Below, one piece after another: positions 1-5,923 of a stretch of DNA of 5,923 nucleotides. The stretch lies in assembly GCA_007119455.1 (NCBI GenBank), contig SKPR01000037.1, positions 1 through 5,923 of the forward strand, given 5' to 3'. Positions within the stretch are counted from its first letter, which is position 1, and the number at the start of each line of letters is the position of its first letter. This DNA comes from Candidatus Brevefilum sp. (GTDB lineage Bacteria > Chloroflexota > Anaerolineae > Anaerolineales > Anaerolineaceae). The translations under genes were made by a program, and so were the position numbers. The notes beneath the pieces were generated by a model. The model made no database searches, was not told the origin of the DNA, and was given only the letters and a program-made list of their open reading frames with translations.

Positions 1-1050
1 CCACAACCCAATCCGGTGCCGGTCTTACTCGAACACCTGGAAAATATCGGGGTTAAACCTGATAACATTACCATTTTTATTGGTTCCGGCACCCACGCAC
101 CAATGGAGGGCGATGAGTTAAACCGACTCCTCAACGAGCAGGTCATCAGTCGTTACCGGGTGATCATCCATGACTGCGACCAATCCGCATTGATTGACCT
201 TGGTAAAACCCGCTATAAAACGCCAATTCAGATCAATGCCGATTTCTATCATTGTGACTTGAAGATCTCCGTTGGCAATATTGAACCGCATCATTTTATG
301 GGATTCTCAGGCGGCGTCAAGACAGCGGTGATTGGTCTGGCCGGTCGAGAGACAATCAACGCCAATCATGCCATGCTGACAGTGCCTCAGGCCCGTTCAG
401 GTGTCTACAGAATTAATCCCATGCGCCAGGATATCGAAGAAATCGGTCATAAAGTTAGGATCGATTATTCCCTGGGGACCATCCTTGATGAAACCAAGCA
501 GATAATCAAGGTCTTTTATGGTCACCCGGATGAGGTGATGCAAAAGGCTATTCCTTATGTCAGGCAGATATTTGGCGTCACTGTTGAAAAACCTTACGAC
601 ATGGTGATTGCTTCTCCGGGCGGCTCACCCAAGGATATCAACCTTTATCAGTCACAAAAAGCGCTGACACATGCTGCCCGTCTGACCAGGGATGGCGGGT
701 ATGTCCTTTTACTGGCAGCCTGCCCGGAGGGTTCGGGCAGCCTGGCTTACGAAAACTATGTAAAAGAGGCCAGGTCACACGAAGCGATCATCCAGCATTT
801 CAGTGAAGGTTACTTTGAAGTCGGACCGCATAAAGCCTTTCAGATCGCACGGGAGGCAACCAGAGTCAATTTGATCCTGGTTTCTGACATCGCCGCTGAC
901 ACGGTTAAACAATGGAAACTGATACCATGCCCGCCAAAATTACTGAATCCGCTCATCAACTGGGTAATAGACAGGCTGCCAAAAGAAGCTCGAATCGCCA
1001 TTTTGCCAGCTGCTACTCGCACAATGCCAGGGGTACAACATGACAAATAA
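1..1050 (+). CDS. larA: LarA-family nickel-dependent 2-hydroxyacid racemase (lactate racemase-like), 5'-truncated by window edge
   Basis: LarA enzymes racemise or epimerise 2-hydroxyacids in the cytoplasm by hydride transfer to a nickel-pincer nucleotide cofactor, which is made by LarB, LarC and LarE. Frame 1 is open from the first base, so the true start lies upstream and the GTG at position 16 is internal. Counting codons from base 1, a GSGTH motif supplies catalytic His32. The block PHHFMGFSGGVK supplies the second catalytic His97 and Lys107, which tethers the cofactor. His123, 16 residues later, is the nickel ligand. Y216-Q217-S-Q-K220 matches the conserved substrate-site Tyr/Gln/Lys. The spacing agrees with Lactobacillus plantarum LarA as I recall it (H108, H174, K184, H200, Q295, K298), so about 75 N-terminal residues are missing. 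The last 11 nt overlap the following esterase gene. The family includes lactate, malate and sugar-acid racemases or epimerases, so the family call is firm but the substrate is not known. Confidence 0.9.
   Translation, partial: PQPNPVPVLLEHLENIGVKPDNITIFIGSGTHAPMEGDELNRLLNEQVISRYRVIIHDCDQSALIDLGKTRYKTPIQINADFYHCDLKISVGNIEPHHFMGFSGGVKTAVIGLAGRETINANHAMLTVPQARSGVYRINPMRQDIEEIGHKVRIDYSLGTILDETKQIIKVFYGHPDEVMQKAIPYVRQIFGVTVEKPYDMVIASPGGSPKDINLYQSQKALTHAARLTRDGGYVLLLAACPEGSGSLAYENYVKEARSHEAIIQHFSEGYFEVGPHKAFQIAREATRVNLILVSDIAADTVKQWKLIPCPPKLLNPLINWVIDRLPKEARIAILPAATRTMPGVQHDK
1029..1033 (+). promoter_or_regulatory. Ribosome binding site for the esterase gene, inside the racemase gene
   Basis: AGGGG lies 6 nt before the ATG at 1040. 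It supports that ATG as the start, even though it lies inside the end of the preceding gene. The arrangement implies translational coupling of the two genes. Confidence 0.6.
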
Positions 1051-1798
1051 CACTTTTATAAAAAATATCCACCTGCCTGGTGAAGATTTCTTCTGGTATG
1101 GTAATAAAACGGGCTTTTTACTGATCCATGGCTTTACAGCCACCACCGCAGAGGTCAGGCCCTTTGCACAGGTACTGCACGAAAAAGGATTCACAGTGTC
1201 CGGACCATTACTTCCAGGACATGGCACTCATCCAGAAGATCTCAATAAAACAACCTGGAAGAAGTGGTCTCAAGCAGTGGAGCATTCATATCAAGAGCTT
1301 TCCAAACACTGCAACCGTGTTTTTGTTATCGGTGAATCGATGGGGGGGGTATTGGCCCTTGAATTAGCAACCCGTTACAAATCGATCGCCGGGCTGATCC
1401 TTTTTGCACCGGCTATCAAAGTAAGCCATTTATGGACTGCCCGATTTATAGCACCATTCAAACCCTATCTGGCCAAACCCGAAAAAGATGATGGCCTTCC
1501 TTGGAAGGGTTATACCGTTCACCCACTCAAAGGCGCTGCTGAGTTACGCAAATTGCAGATCCATGTCCAGAAACGACTTAAAGACGTTACACAACCGGTT
1601 CTCATGTTCACAGGTGAATACGACCGGACTATTTCAACTGACTCAGCCAGCATCATCATGGATAATGTCGGCACATCGAATAAACGCCACATTCATCTAA
1701 ATGACAGTGGTCATTGCATTTTGCTCGATCAGGATCCGAATAATTTAATGGGTCTCCTTCAGGAACCATTTTTAGGAAATCAGTTTCCGACATCCTGA
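1040..1798 (+). CDS. Alpha/beta-hydrolase, Est30-like carboxylesterase / monoacylglycerol lipase family
   Basis: Predicted soluble serine hydrolase of 252 aa, close to the length of Geobacillus carboxylesterase Est30 (about 247 aa). Visible features in order are the oxyanion-hole motif LLIHGF (His30-Gly31), the LLPGHGTHPEDL loop (residues 57-68), the nucleophile elbow GESMGG with Ser100, the acid Asp195 in TGEYDRTI, and the base His225 in NDSGHCILLD. Ser100/Asp195/His225 is a complete triad with spacing almost the same as Est30 (S94/D193/H223). Residues about 128-165 form the cap insertion over the active site. There is no signal peptide or membrane segment, so it should be cytoplasmic. The ATG start is supported by an AGGGG 6 nt upstream, and the gene overlaps the racemase gene by 11 nt. 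Known relatives cleave short- to medium-chain esters; the natural substrate cannot be read from the sequence. An in-frame run of eight G follows the Ser100 codon. Confidence 0.88.
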   Translation: MTNNTFIKNIHLPGEDFFWYGNKTGFLLIHGFTATTAEVRPFAQVLHEKGFTVSGPLLPGHGTHPEDLNKTTWKKWSQAVEHSYQELSKHCNRVFVIGESMGGVLALELATRYKSIAGLILFAPAIKVSHLWTARFIAPFKPYLAKPEKDDGLPWKGYTVHPLKGAAELRKLQIHVQKRLKDVTQPVLMFTGEYDRTISTDSASIIMDNVGTSNKRHIHLNDSGHCILLDQDPNNLMGLLQEPFLGNQFPTS

Positions 1799-1850
1799 TC
1801 CGTCTTAAGGTATGAAACCAGCCGAATGACCAGGTTGAAACGATCCCCCA

Positions 1851-1881
1851 TCAGGGTGAAAACCGTTTGACTCACCCCTGA
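1851..1881 (+). repeat. Inverted repeat 53 nt after the esterase stop (hairpin, not a clear terminator)
   Basis: TCAGGGTGA (1851-1859) pairs with TCACCCCTGA (1872-1881) as 9 bp with one bulged C, around a 12-nt loop. A second TCAGGGT at 1884-1890 can instead pair with most of the right arm, giving a shorter alternative hairpin. No T-run follows, so a classical Rho-independent terminator is not supported. It could still protect the mRNA end, act as a weak terminator or bind a regulator. Confidence 0.45.
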
Positions 1882-1954
1882 CTTCAGGGTAAACTTGAAA
1901 ACTCGGGAACAATTAAATTTGCAAACCTCACTTTCGTGTCAAAATGGATATGTG

Positions 1955-1970
1955 GCATGATCATTCATGC
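1955..1970 (+). repeat. Short perfect inverted repeat
   Basis: GCATGA (1955-1960) and TCATGC (1965-1970) are perfect inverted copies with a 4-nt TCAT spacer. Flanking GGCAT (1954-1958) and ATGCC (1975-1979) form an alternative pairing. It lies just upstream of the candidate -10 box at 1980, where an operator could sit. No function is assigned. Confidence 0.35.
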
Positions 1971-1979
1971 GCGTATGCC

Positions 1980-1985
1980 TATAAA
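1980..1985 (+). promoter_or_regulatory. Possible -10 box for the exporter operon
   Basis: TATAAA differs from the sigma-70 -10 consensus at one position and lies 80 nt before the exporter start codon. The best -35 I can place 16 nt upstream, TGATCA (1958-1963), matches the consensus at only three positions. This is a weak candidate chosen for its box and location. Confidence 0.25.
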
Positions 1986-2018
1986 TTGGTCTGGCGGGAC
2001 CCGGCAATCCCGAATGAC

Positions 2019-2044
2019 ATCGAATCAGGACAATCTGATTTGAT
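2019..2044 (+). promoter_or_regulatory. Strong inverted repeat ahead of the exporter RBS; candidate operator or leader hairpin
   Basis: ATCGAATCAG (2019-2028) and CTGATTTGAT (2035-2044) form a 10-bp stem, nine Watson-Crick pairs and one G-U, around the 6-nt loop GACAAT. As DNA it is a 26-bp near-palindrome of the size bound by dimeric repressors. As RNA it ends 7 nt before the ribosome binding site. It overlaps the palindrome TTTGATCAAA at 2039-2048. No regulator gene is in the window, so the role is inferred from shape and place only. Confidence 0.45.
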
Positions 2045-2048
2045 CAAA
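2039..2048. repeat. Perfect 10-bp palindrome TTTGATCAAA
   Basis: A self-complementary 10-mer lying 17 nt before the GTG start of the first exporter gene. It shares six bases with the right arm of the larger inverted repeat at 2019-2044. AT-rich palindromes of this type can be operator cores, but a short palindrome can also arise by chance. Confidence 0.3.
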
Positions 2049-2053
2049 CCTGG

Positions 2054-2059
2054 AAAGGA
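2054..2059 (+). promoter_or_regulatory. Ribosome binding site for first ABC exporter gene
   Basis: AAAGGA lies 6 nt before the GTG at 2066. Its spacing decides in favour of this non-ATG start: the next in-frame Met codons encode Met26 and Met27, just before the first membrane segment, and lack a comparable site. Confidence 0.65.
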
Positions 2060-2065
2060 TAGTCT

Positions 2066-3880
2066 GTGTCTGAAAACAATTATTACGATATTAACTTGAG
2101 CAAAACGGTGTCAGAAAACCGGCTGCTTGGTCTCTGGCGCATGATGAAAGGCTATCATTGGCTTTATATTGGCGCCACAATCGCACTGGCAGTGGCCACA
2201 ATTTCCCGTACGGGAATTTATCTGGTGCTGAGAACATTTATTGACGATATTGTGATCGCTGGGAACTTCGGACGGGACCTGGTGATTATCATCCTGATGT
2301 TCATCGGTCTGGCGCTTTTCCAGGGCGCTTCGTCATTCGCTTCGGGCTGGATGGCTTCCAAGACAGCTGAAAGCGCAACCCGCCGATTGCGAAATTTCCT
2401 CTTCGACCATCTGCAACGCCTTCCATACGCCTACCATGCTGAAGCGAAAACAGGCGATCTGATCGCACGAGCCACCTCAGACATTGATGCCATTAACCGG
2501 TTTTACAGTGACCAGGCCATTGGCATTGGACGAATCCTGTTGATGTTCATCGTCAATTTTGTGGCCATTCTTCAATTGAACACCAGGCTGGCCTTAATTT
2601 CTGTTGTGGCCATCCCGGTAATCATCGGCGTCTCTTTGTTTTTCTTCAGATTGGTATCCAAGGCTTATGAAGCTTATCAGGAACAGGAGGCCACCCTCAG
2701 CAGCCGCTTACAGGAAAGCATCACCGGTATCCGGGTGGTCAAAGCCTTCGCACGTCAGGGTTATGAATCCTATAAATTTGACCAGGAAAACTGGCAGAAA
2801 TTCAGGCTGGGGAAGCGGTTACTTTCGATCCACTCCCTGTTCTGGCCGATATCCGATATTATTTGTGGCGCGCAGATGTTGGCCGCCTTTTTCTTCGGAG
2901 CCCTGATGGCCCTCGATGGAGAAATCACCATTGGTACCTATATGGCCTTTGCCTCCTTGGTGATCTGGATCATCTGGCCGATGCGCGGTTTGGGACGTCT
3001 GATTGTCCAGACATCCACAGGAATGGTTTCATATAACCGGGTAGCTGAACTCATCAAACAGGACCGTGAACCGTTAACTGAGGGTGAATATCAAGCTGAG
3101 GGTGCTGTCAAAGGTGAAATTGTCTTCAATCATGTATATTTCGAGTATGAAGAAAATAATCCTGTTCTCAAAGACATCAATTTCATCTGCAACCCGGGCG
3201 ATGTGATCGCCCTGTTAGGTTCCACCGGCTCTGGCAAAACCACCCTGGTTAACCTCCTGCCGCGCTTTTATGACCCGATTTCAGGTGTGGTCACCCTGGA
3301 TGGTGTGGATATCACCCAGTATCCCCGTAAATACCTGCGTTCTCAGATTGGGATTGTTGAACAGGAACCTTTCCTGTTTTCACGTTCAATCCGAGAAAAT
3401 ATCACTTATGGTGTTCACCGAAAAGTTTCTGATGACGAGGTTGTGCAGGCGGCAAAGTTCGCCGCTGTCCATGACGTAATCCAGGCGTTTCCCAAGGGTT
3501 ACAATACCCTGGTTGGAGAACGTGGTGTGACTTTGTCTGGCGGACAGAAACAACGGGTGGCTATCGCCCGTGCTTTACTAAAAAATCCACGCATCCTGAT
3601 CCTGGACGATTCCACTTCCAGTGTGGACACTGAAACTGAAACCCAGATCCGTTCGGCCCTTGAGCATCTGATGCAAAACCGGACGACCTTCATCATCGCC
3701 CACCGCATCCAAAGTGTGATGGACGCCAACCTGATTCTGGTGTTCGACGAAGGTGAAATCGTTCAAAAAGGCACCCACCAGGAATTAATGCAAGAAAGCG
3801 GCATGTATCGCGACATATTTGACATCCAGACTCGCATTGAGATCGAATTAGAGAAGGAAATTTCCAGTGTCAACGTTTGA
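2066..3880 (+). CDS. Heterodimeric ABC exporter half-transporter, subunit with degenerate ATP site (TM287/BmrC-like)
   Basis: A 604-aa type IV ABC exporter half with a membrane domain followed by an ATPase domain, acting in the inner (cytoplasmic) membrane. Six hydrophobic segments lie at about 33-55, 70-92, 150-171, 175-196, 258-282 and 288-308. The ATPase domain runs from about 350 to 590, with A-loop Tyr361, Walker A GSTGSGKTT (385-393), Q-loop Gln433, X-loop-like LVGERG (482-487), intact signature LSGGQ (490-494), Walker B ILILD (510-514), D-loop Asp521 and H-loop His546. The residue after the Walker B Asp is Asp515, not the catalytic Glu, which marks the degenerate subunit of exporters such as TM287/288 and BmrCD. 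The GTG start has a good ribosome binding site. The gene overlaps the next by 14 nt, and that gene encodes its evident partner. Relatives export drugs, lipids or peptides; the substrate is not known. The charged C-terminal tail (about 588-600) is probably helical. Confidence 0.93.
   Translation: MSENNYYDINLSKTVSENRLLGLWRMMKGYHWLYIGATIALAVATISRTGIYLVLRTFIDDIVIAGNFGRDLVIIILMFIGLALFQGASSFASGWMASKTAESATRRLRNFLFDHLQRLPYAYHAEAKTGDLIARATSDIDAINRFYSDQAIGIGRILLMFIVNFVAILQLNTRLALISVVAIPVIIGVSLFFFRLVSKAYEAYQEQEATLSSRLQESITGIRVVKAFARQGYESYKFDQENWQKFRLGKRLLSIHSLFWPISDIICGAQMLAAFFFGALMALDGEITIGTYMAFASLVIWIIWPMRGLGRLIVQTSTGMVSYNRVAELIKQDREPLTEGEYQAEGAVKGEIVFNHVYFEYEENNPVLKDINFICNPGDVIALLGSTGSGKTTLVNLLPRFYDPISGVVTLDGVDITQYPRKYLRSQIGIVEQEPFLFSRSIRENITYGVHRKVSDDEVVQAAKFAAVHDVIQAFPKGYNTLVGERGVTLSGGQKQRVAIARALLKNPRILILDDSTSSVDTETETQIRSALEHLMQNRTTFIIAHRIQSVMDANLILVFDEGEIVQKGTHQELMQESGMYRDIFDIQTRIEIELEKEISSVNV
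3854..3858 (+). promoter_or_regulatory. Ribosome binding site for second ABC exporter gene
   Basis: AAGGA lies 8 nt before the GTG at 3867, inside the end of the preceding gene. It supports the overlapping GTG start; the next in-frame Met is residue 20 and has no comparable site. Confidence 0.65.
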
Positions 3881-5687
3881 AGAATTTGAAGAAAAAGATT
3901 ATGGAAAACTGAATACCCACATAATGAAACGGCTTCTTTCGTTGTTAATCCCCCATTGGAAGTGGGTGGTTGGTTTTCTTGCATGCATTGCCATTGTATC
4001 CAGTTTGGAATCCTACACAACCTTTTTGGGTGCAAGGATTATTGATGCAGGTATCATCGCTGGTAGCCGTGAAGCCATCATCAATACCGTCATGCTTTAC
4101 GGGTCATTAATCATCATTCAATCTGCAGCGGTGTTTGGTTTCATCTATCTGGTGGGCGTGCTTGCTGAACGGGTTCGTTATGATCTCCGGAAGAACATGT
4201 TCAATCACCTCCAGCAATTGTCTCTGTCTTATTTCAGCCAGACACCGGTGGGATGGATCATGGCCCGGCTGACTTCAGACACCGAACGCCTTTCAGACCT
4301 GATGACCTGGGGCATTCTGGACATTACCTGGGCTGTGATTAACATCACCACAGCCGGCATTTTCATGTTCATCATCAACGCTAATCTTGCTTTGATCGTA
4401 GTGGTCATGCTGCCCATCCTGATCGTGATTGCATTCCGTTTCCGGACCCGCATTCTTTACCATTATCGGCGTTCCCGGAAAATGAACTCGAAGATAACGG
4501 GCGCATTCAATGAAGGGATCACCGGTGTGCGTGTGATTAAAGCACTTTCACGGGAAGATGACAACCTGGAAGAGTTCGCTGATTTAACCGATGATATGTA
4601 TGAAGCAAGCTTCAAAGCTGCCTGGCTCTCAGCACTGTTTCTGCCAACGGTCCAGGTGATCAGTGCCATAGGCTTGGGTATTGTGTTGTGGCGCGGAGGC
4701 TTGCAGGTGCAGGTCGGAACGATGACCATTGGCGGCATCCAGGCCTTTGTTTCGTACGTCACCTTCATCATGTGGCCCATTCAAGATTTGGCCCGGGTTT
4801 ATGCACAAATGCAAAATGCTGTCGCTTCTGCTGAACGGATCTTTAACTTGATTGATACGGAGCCGGATGTCAAAAACAGACCGAAGACGGTTGACACTAA
4901 AACGATTGAAGGCGATATCCGTTTTGACAATGTTCATTTCTTTTACCAGAAGGATGACCCGGTCATTAAAGGTCTTACTTTTGATGTAAAAAAAGGTGAG
5001 ATGGTCGCCCTCGTCGGTCCGACTGGCGGTGGTAAGACAACCATCGTCAACCTTTTATGCCGGTTTTACGAACCGACCCAGGGGACGATCAGTTTCCACG
5101 GCGTTGATTACATGGATATGAAACTCAAAGATATCCAATCACGGATTGGTATGGTCCTCCAAACGCCTCATCTCTTTTCCGGTTCAATCCGGGATAATAT
5201 CCGCTACGGCAAGCTCAATGCGACGGATGAGCAAATTGAAGAAGCAGCCCAACTTGCCGGTGCCCATGACTTCATCATGACATTTGAACAAGGCTATGAC
5301 CAGGATGTCGGCGAAGGTGGAAATTTACTGTCGGTCGGCCAGAAACAATTGATCAGCATTGCCCGTGCCATCCTGGCACAACCCGAGTTATTCATCATGG
5401 ATGAGGCGACCAGTTCGGTTGATACCCTGACTGAAGCCCTCATTCAGCGGGGAATGGAACGCCTGATGGAAGGCCGCACCAGTTTTGTGATCGCGCATCG
5501 CCTGTCAACCATCAAACGGGCAGATAAGATCATCGTGATCGAGGATGGACATATAGAAGAAATGGGTAATCATCGAGAACTGATTCAGAAACAGGGTAAG
5601 TACTATAACCTTTACACACAACAGTTCCGGCAAGAACTCGAAGCGCAGTATGATATTTTCAATAAACCTGAGCCGGTCGAAAGTTGA
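3867..5687 (+). CDS. Heterodimeric ABC exporter half-transporter, subunit with catalytic Glu (TM288/BmrD-like)
   Basis: A 606-aa ABC exporter half and the partner of the preceding subunit. Six hydrophobic segments lie at about 32-54, 72-98, 148-170, 172-191, 252-275 and 288-306. The ATPase domain (about 348-590) shows A-loop Tyr360, Walker A GPTGGGKTT (384-392), Q-loop Gln432, signature LSVGQ (488-492), Walker B LFIMD (508-512) with catalytic Glu513, D-loop Asp519 and H-loop His544. The Val in place of the first signature Gly is a non-canonical feature. In a head-to-tail dimer this signature faces the nucleotide bound by the first subunit, the one with Asp instead of Glu, so all defects collect in one site. 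Glu513 works with the intact LSGGQ of the first subunit in the other site. The GTG start overlaps the previous gene by 14 nt, implying coupled and balanced synthesis. Substrate unknown; a homodimer is unlikely. Confidence 0.93.
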   Translation: MSTFEEFEEKDYGKLNTHIMKRLLSLLIPHWKWVVGFLACIAIVSSLESYTTFLGARIIDAGIIAGSREAIINTVMLYGSLIIIQSAAVFGFIYLVGVLAERVRYDLRKNMFNHLQQLSLSYFSQTPVGWIMARLTSDTERLSDLMTWGILDITWAVINITTAGIFMFIINANLALIVVVMLPILIVIAFRFRTRILYHYRRSRKMNSKITGAFNEGITGVRVIKALSREDDNLEEFADLTDDMYEASFKAAWLSALFLPTVQVISAIGLGIVLWRGGLQVQVGTMTIGGIQAFVSYVTFIMWPIQDLARVYAQMQNAVASAERIFNLIDTEPDVKNRPKTVDTKTIEGDIRFDNVHFFYQKDDPVIKGLTFDVKKGEMVALVGPTGGGKTTIVNLLCRFYEPTQGTISFHGVDYMDMKLKDIQSRIGMVLQTPHLFSGSIRDNIRYGKLNATDEQIEEAAQLAGAHDFIMTFEQGYDQDVGEGGNLLSVGQKQLISIARAILAQPELFIMDEATSSVDTLTEALIQRGMERLMEGRTSFVIAHRLSTIKRADKIIVIEDGHIEEMGNHRELIQKQGKYYNLYTQQFRQELEAQYDIFNKPEPVES

Positions 5688-5738
5688 TGAGATTCTTTTC
5701 CAGATCATTAGGTGATTCTTTAGAAAATCAGAATATTT

Positions 5739-5923
5739 ATGAAATTAGCCGTTAATTATTCCAGCCCGCTCATCAACTTGATAAAAAACAAGACAATCCA
5801 GTTAGACCTGATTAAGTGTCCGGATTGGGACGGTATGCTATCTGTAGCCGAAGGTCATGGCCAGGTTACCATTCATTTTGACATGGATGCTGGCCTGGGG
5901 AACACATTTAATGTAGACTTTGC
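5739..5923 (+). CDS. Start of an unidentified protein, possibly a TIM-barrel (sugar isomerase/epimerase-like) protein; 3'-truncated
   Basis: An ATG at 5739 opens a frame that runs without stop to the window end (61 complete codons and two bases). An in-frame TAG at 5721-5723 makes this ATG the first possible start. The visible protein begins MKLAVNYSSPLINLI and continues with the segments IQLDLIKCPDWDGML and GQVTIHFDMDAG. Alternating short strands (LAVNYS, IQLDLIKC, VTIHFDMD) and helices fit the first beta/alpha units of a TIM barrel, and the style recalls xylose-isomerase-like proteins, but no catalytic motif is in view. There is no close ribosome binding site; AGGTGA at 5710-5715 is 23 nt away. 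The gene lies 51 nt after the exporter operon on the same strand and may be read through from it. I am fairly sure it is coding and unsure of the family. Confidence 0.55.
   Translation, partial: MKLAVNYSSPLINLIKNKTIQLDLIKCPDWDGMLSVAEGHGQVTIHFDMDAGLGNTFNVDF

Larger units (their letters stand above)
1799..2065. other. Non-coding intergenic region with several inverted repeats
   Basis: This 267-nt gap separates the racemase-esterase pair from the ABC exporter operon. I see no convincing coding sequence in it. It contains hairpin-capable repeats at 1851-1881, 1955-1970, 1995-2012 and 2019-2044, a 10-bp palindrome at 2039-2048, a TATAAA box at 1980-1985 and the exporter's ribosome binding site. 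The exporter promoter and any operator or leader must be here unless transcription runs through from the esterase gene. Confidence 0.7.

Noticed and set aside
16..18. GTG as the start codon of the racemase gene
   Set aside because: The frame is open to the window's first base, and starting here would give a protein about 75 residues short of the LarA family. The preceding codons (PQPNP) fit the family's Pro-rich stretch before the first helix. The true start is upstream of the window.
1128..1367. Second plus-strand open frame within the esterase gene
   Set aside because: It overlaps the esterase in another frame, where all catalytic motifs are in the 1040-1798 frame. Its translation has no recognisable feature.
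1895..1918. TTGAAA (1895-1900) with TTAAAT (1913-1918) as an exporter promoter
   Set aside because: The two boxes are only 12 nt apart, too close for a sigma-70 promoter, and no good -10 lies 16-18 nt from TTGAAA.
3608..3610. Asp for Glu in Walker B of the first exporter as a sign of an inactivated gene
   Set aside because: The same replacement is typical of the degenerate subunit of heterodimeric ABC exporters, and every other ATPase motif is intact.
3763..4035. Minus-strand 90-codon open frame across the junction of the two exporter genes
   Set aside because: It lies opposite two well-supported ABC coding sequences, and its translation shows no recognisable domain. It is a shadow frame, as are the other minus-strand open frames in the window.
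5691..5730. Repeat of GATTCTTT (5691 and 5714) and TGATT/AATCA hairpin as a terminator after the exporter
   Set aside because: The hairpin stem is only 5 AT-rich base pairs and has no following T-run. The 8-nt direct repeat is short enough to be chance.

Overview
The window reads entirely on the + strand and holds three complete genes, two genes cut by the window edges, and one structured intergenic region. Protein style, moderate GC content (by eye about half), GTG starts with clear Shine-Dalgarno sequences and a nickel-racemase gene together suggest an anaerobic, possibly Chloroflexota (Anaerolineae-like) bacterium. No rRNA or other marker gene is present, so this placement is an inference with low to moderate confidence.

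Layout. (1) Positions 1-1050: the 3' part of a LarA-family gene (nickel-pincer-cofactor-dependent 2-hydroxyacid racemase/epimerase). All catalytic and cofactor residues expected in this part are present; roughly the first 75 residues lie outside the window. (2) Positions 1040-1798: a complete Est30-like alpha/beta-hydrolase (carboxylesterase/monoacylglycerol lipase type). It overlaps the racemase gene by 11 nt, so the two are almost certainly co-transcribed. (3) Positions 1799-2065: a 267-nt non-coding stretch rich in inverted repeats, including a 10-bp-stem hairpin just before the ribosome binding site of the next gene. (4) Positions 2066-3880 and 3867-5687: two half-size ABC exporters (604 and 606 aa) overlapping by 14 nt. 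They form a typical heterodimeric multidrug/lipid-type exporter with one degenerate and one intact ATP site. (5) Positions 5739-5923: the first 61 codons of a further gene, whose strand pattern looks like the start of a TIM-barrel protein.

How the genes work together. The racemase and esterase form one translationally coupled unit; a link such as ester hydrolysis followed by hydroxyacid epimerisation is only a guess. The two ABC subunits are clearly partners: the Glu-to-Asp change in Walker B of the first subunit and the LSVGQ signature of the second fall in the same composite ATP site of the dimer. The other site, with Walker B Glu from the second subunit and LSGGQ from the first, stays canonical.

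I found no CRISPR array, tRNA, mobile element or clearly new system. The most noteworthy unexplained sequence is the set of inverted repeats ahead of the exporter operon.
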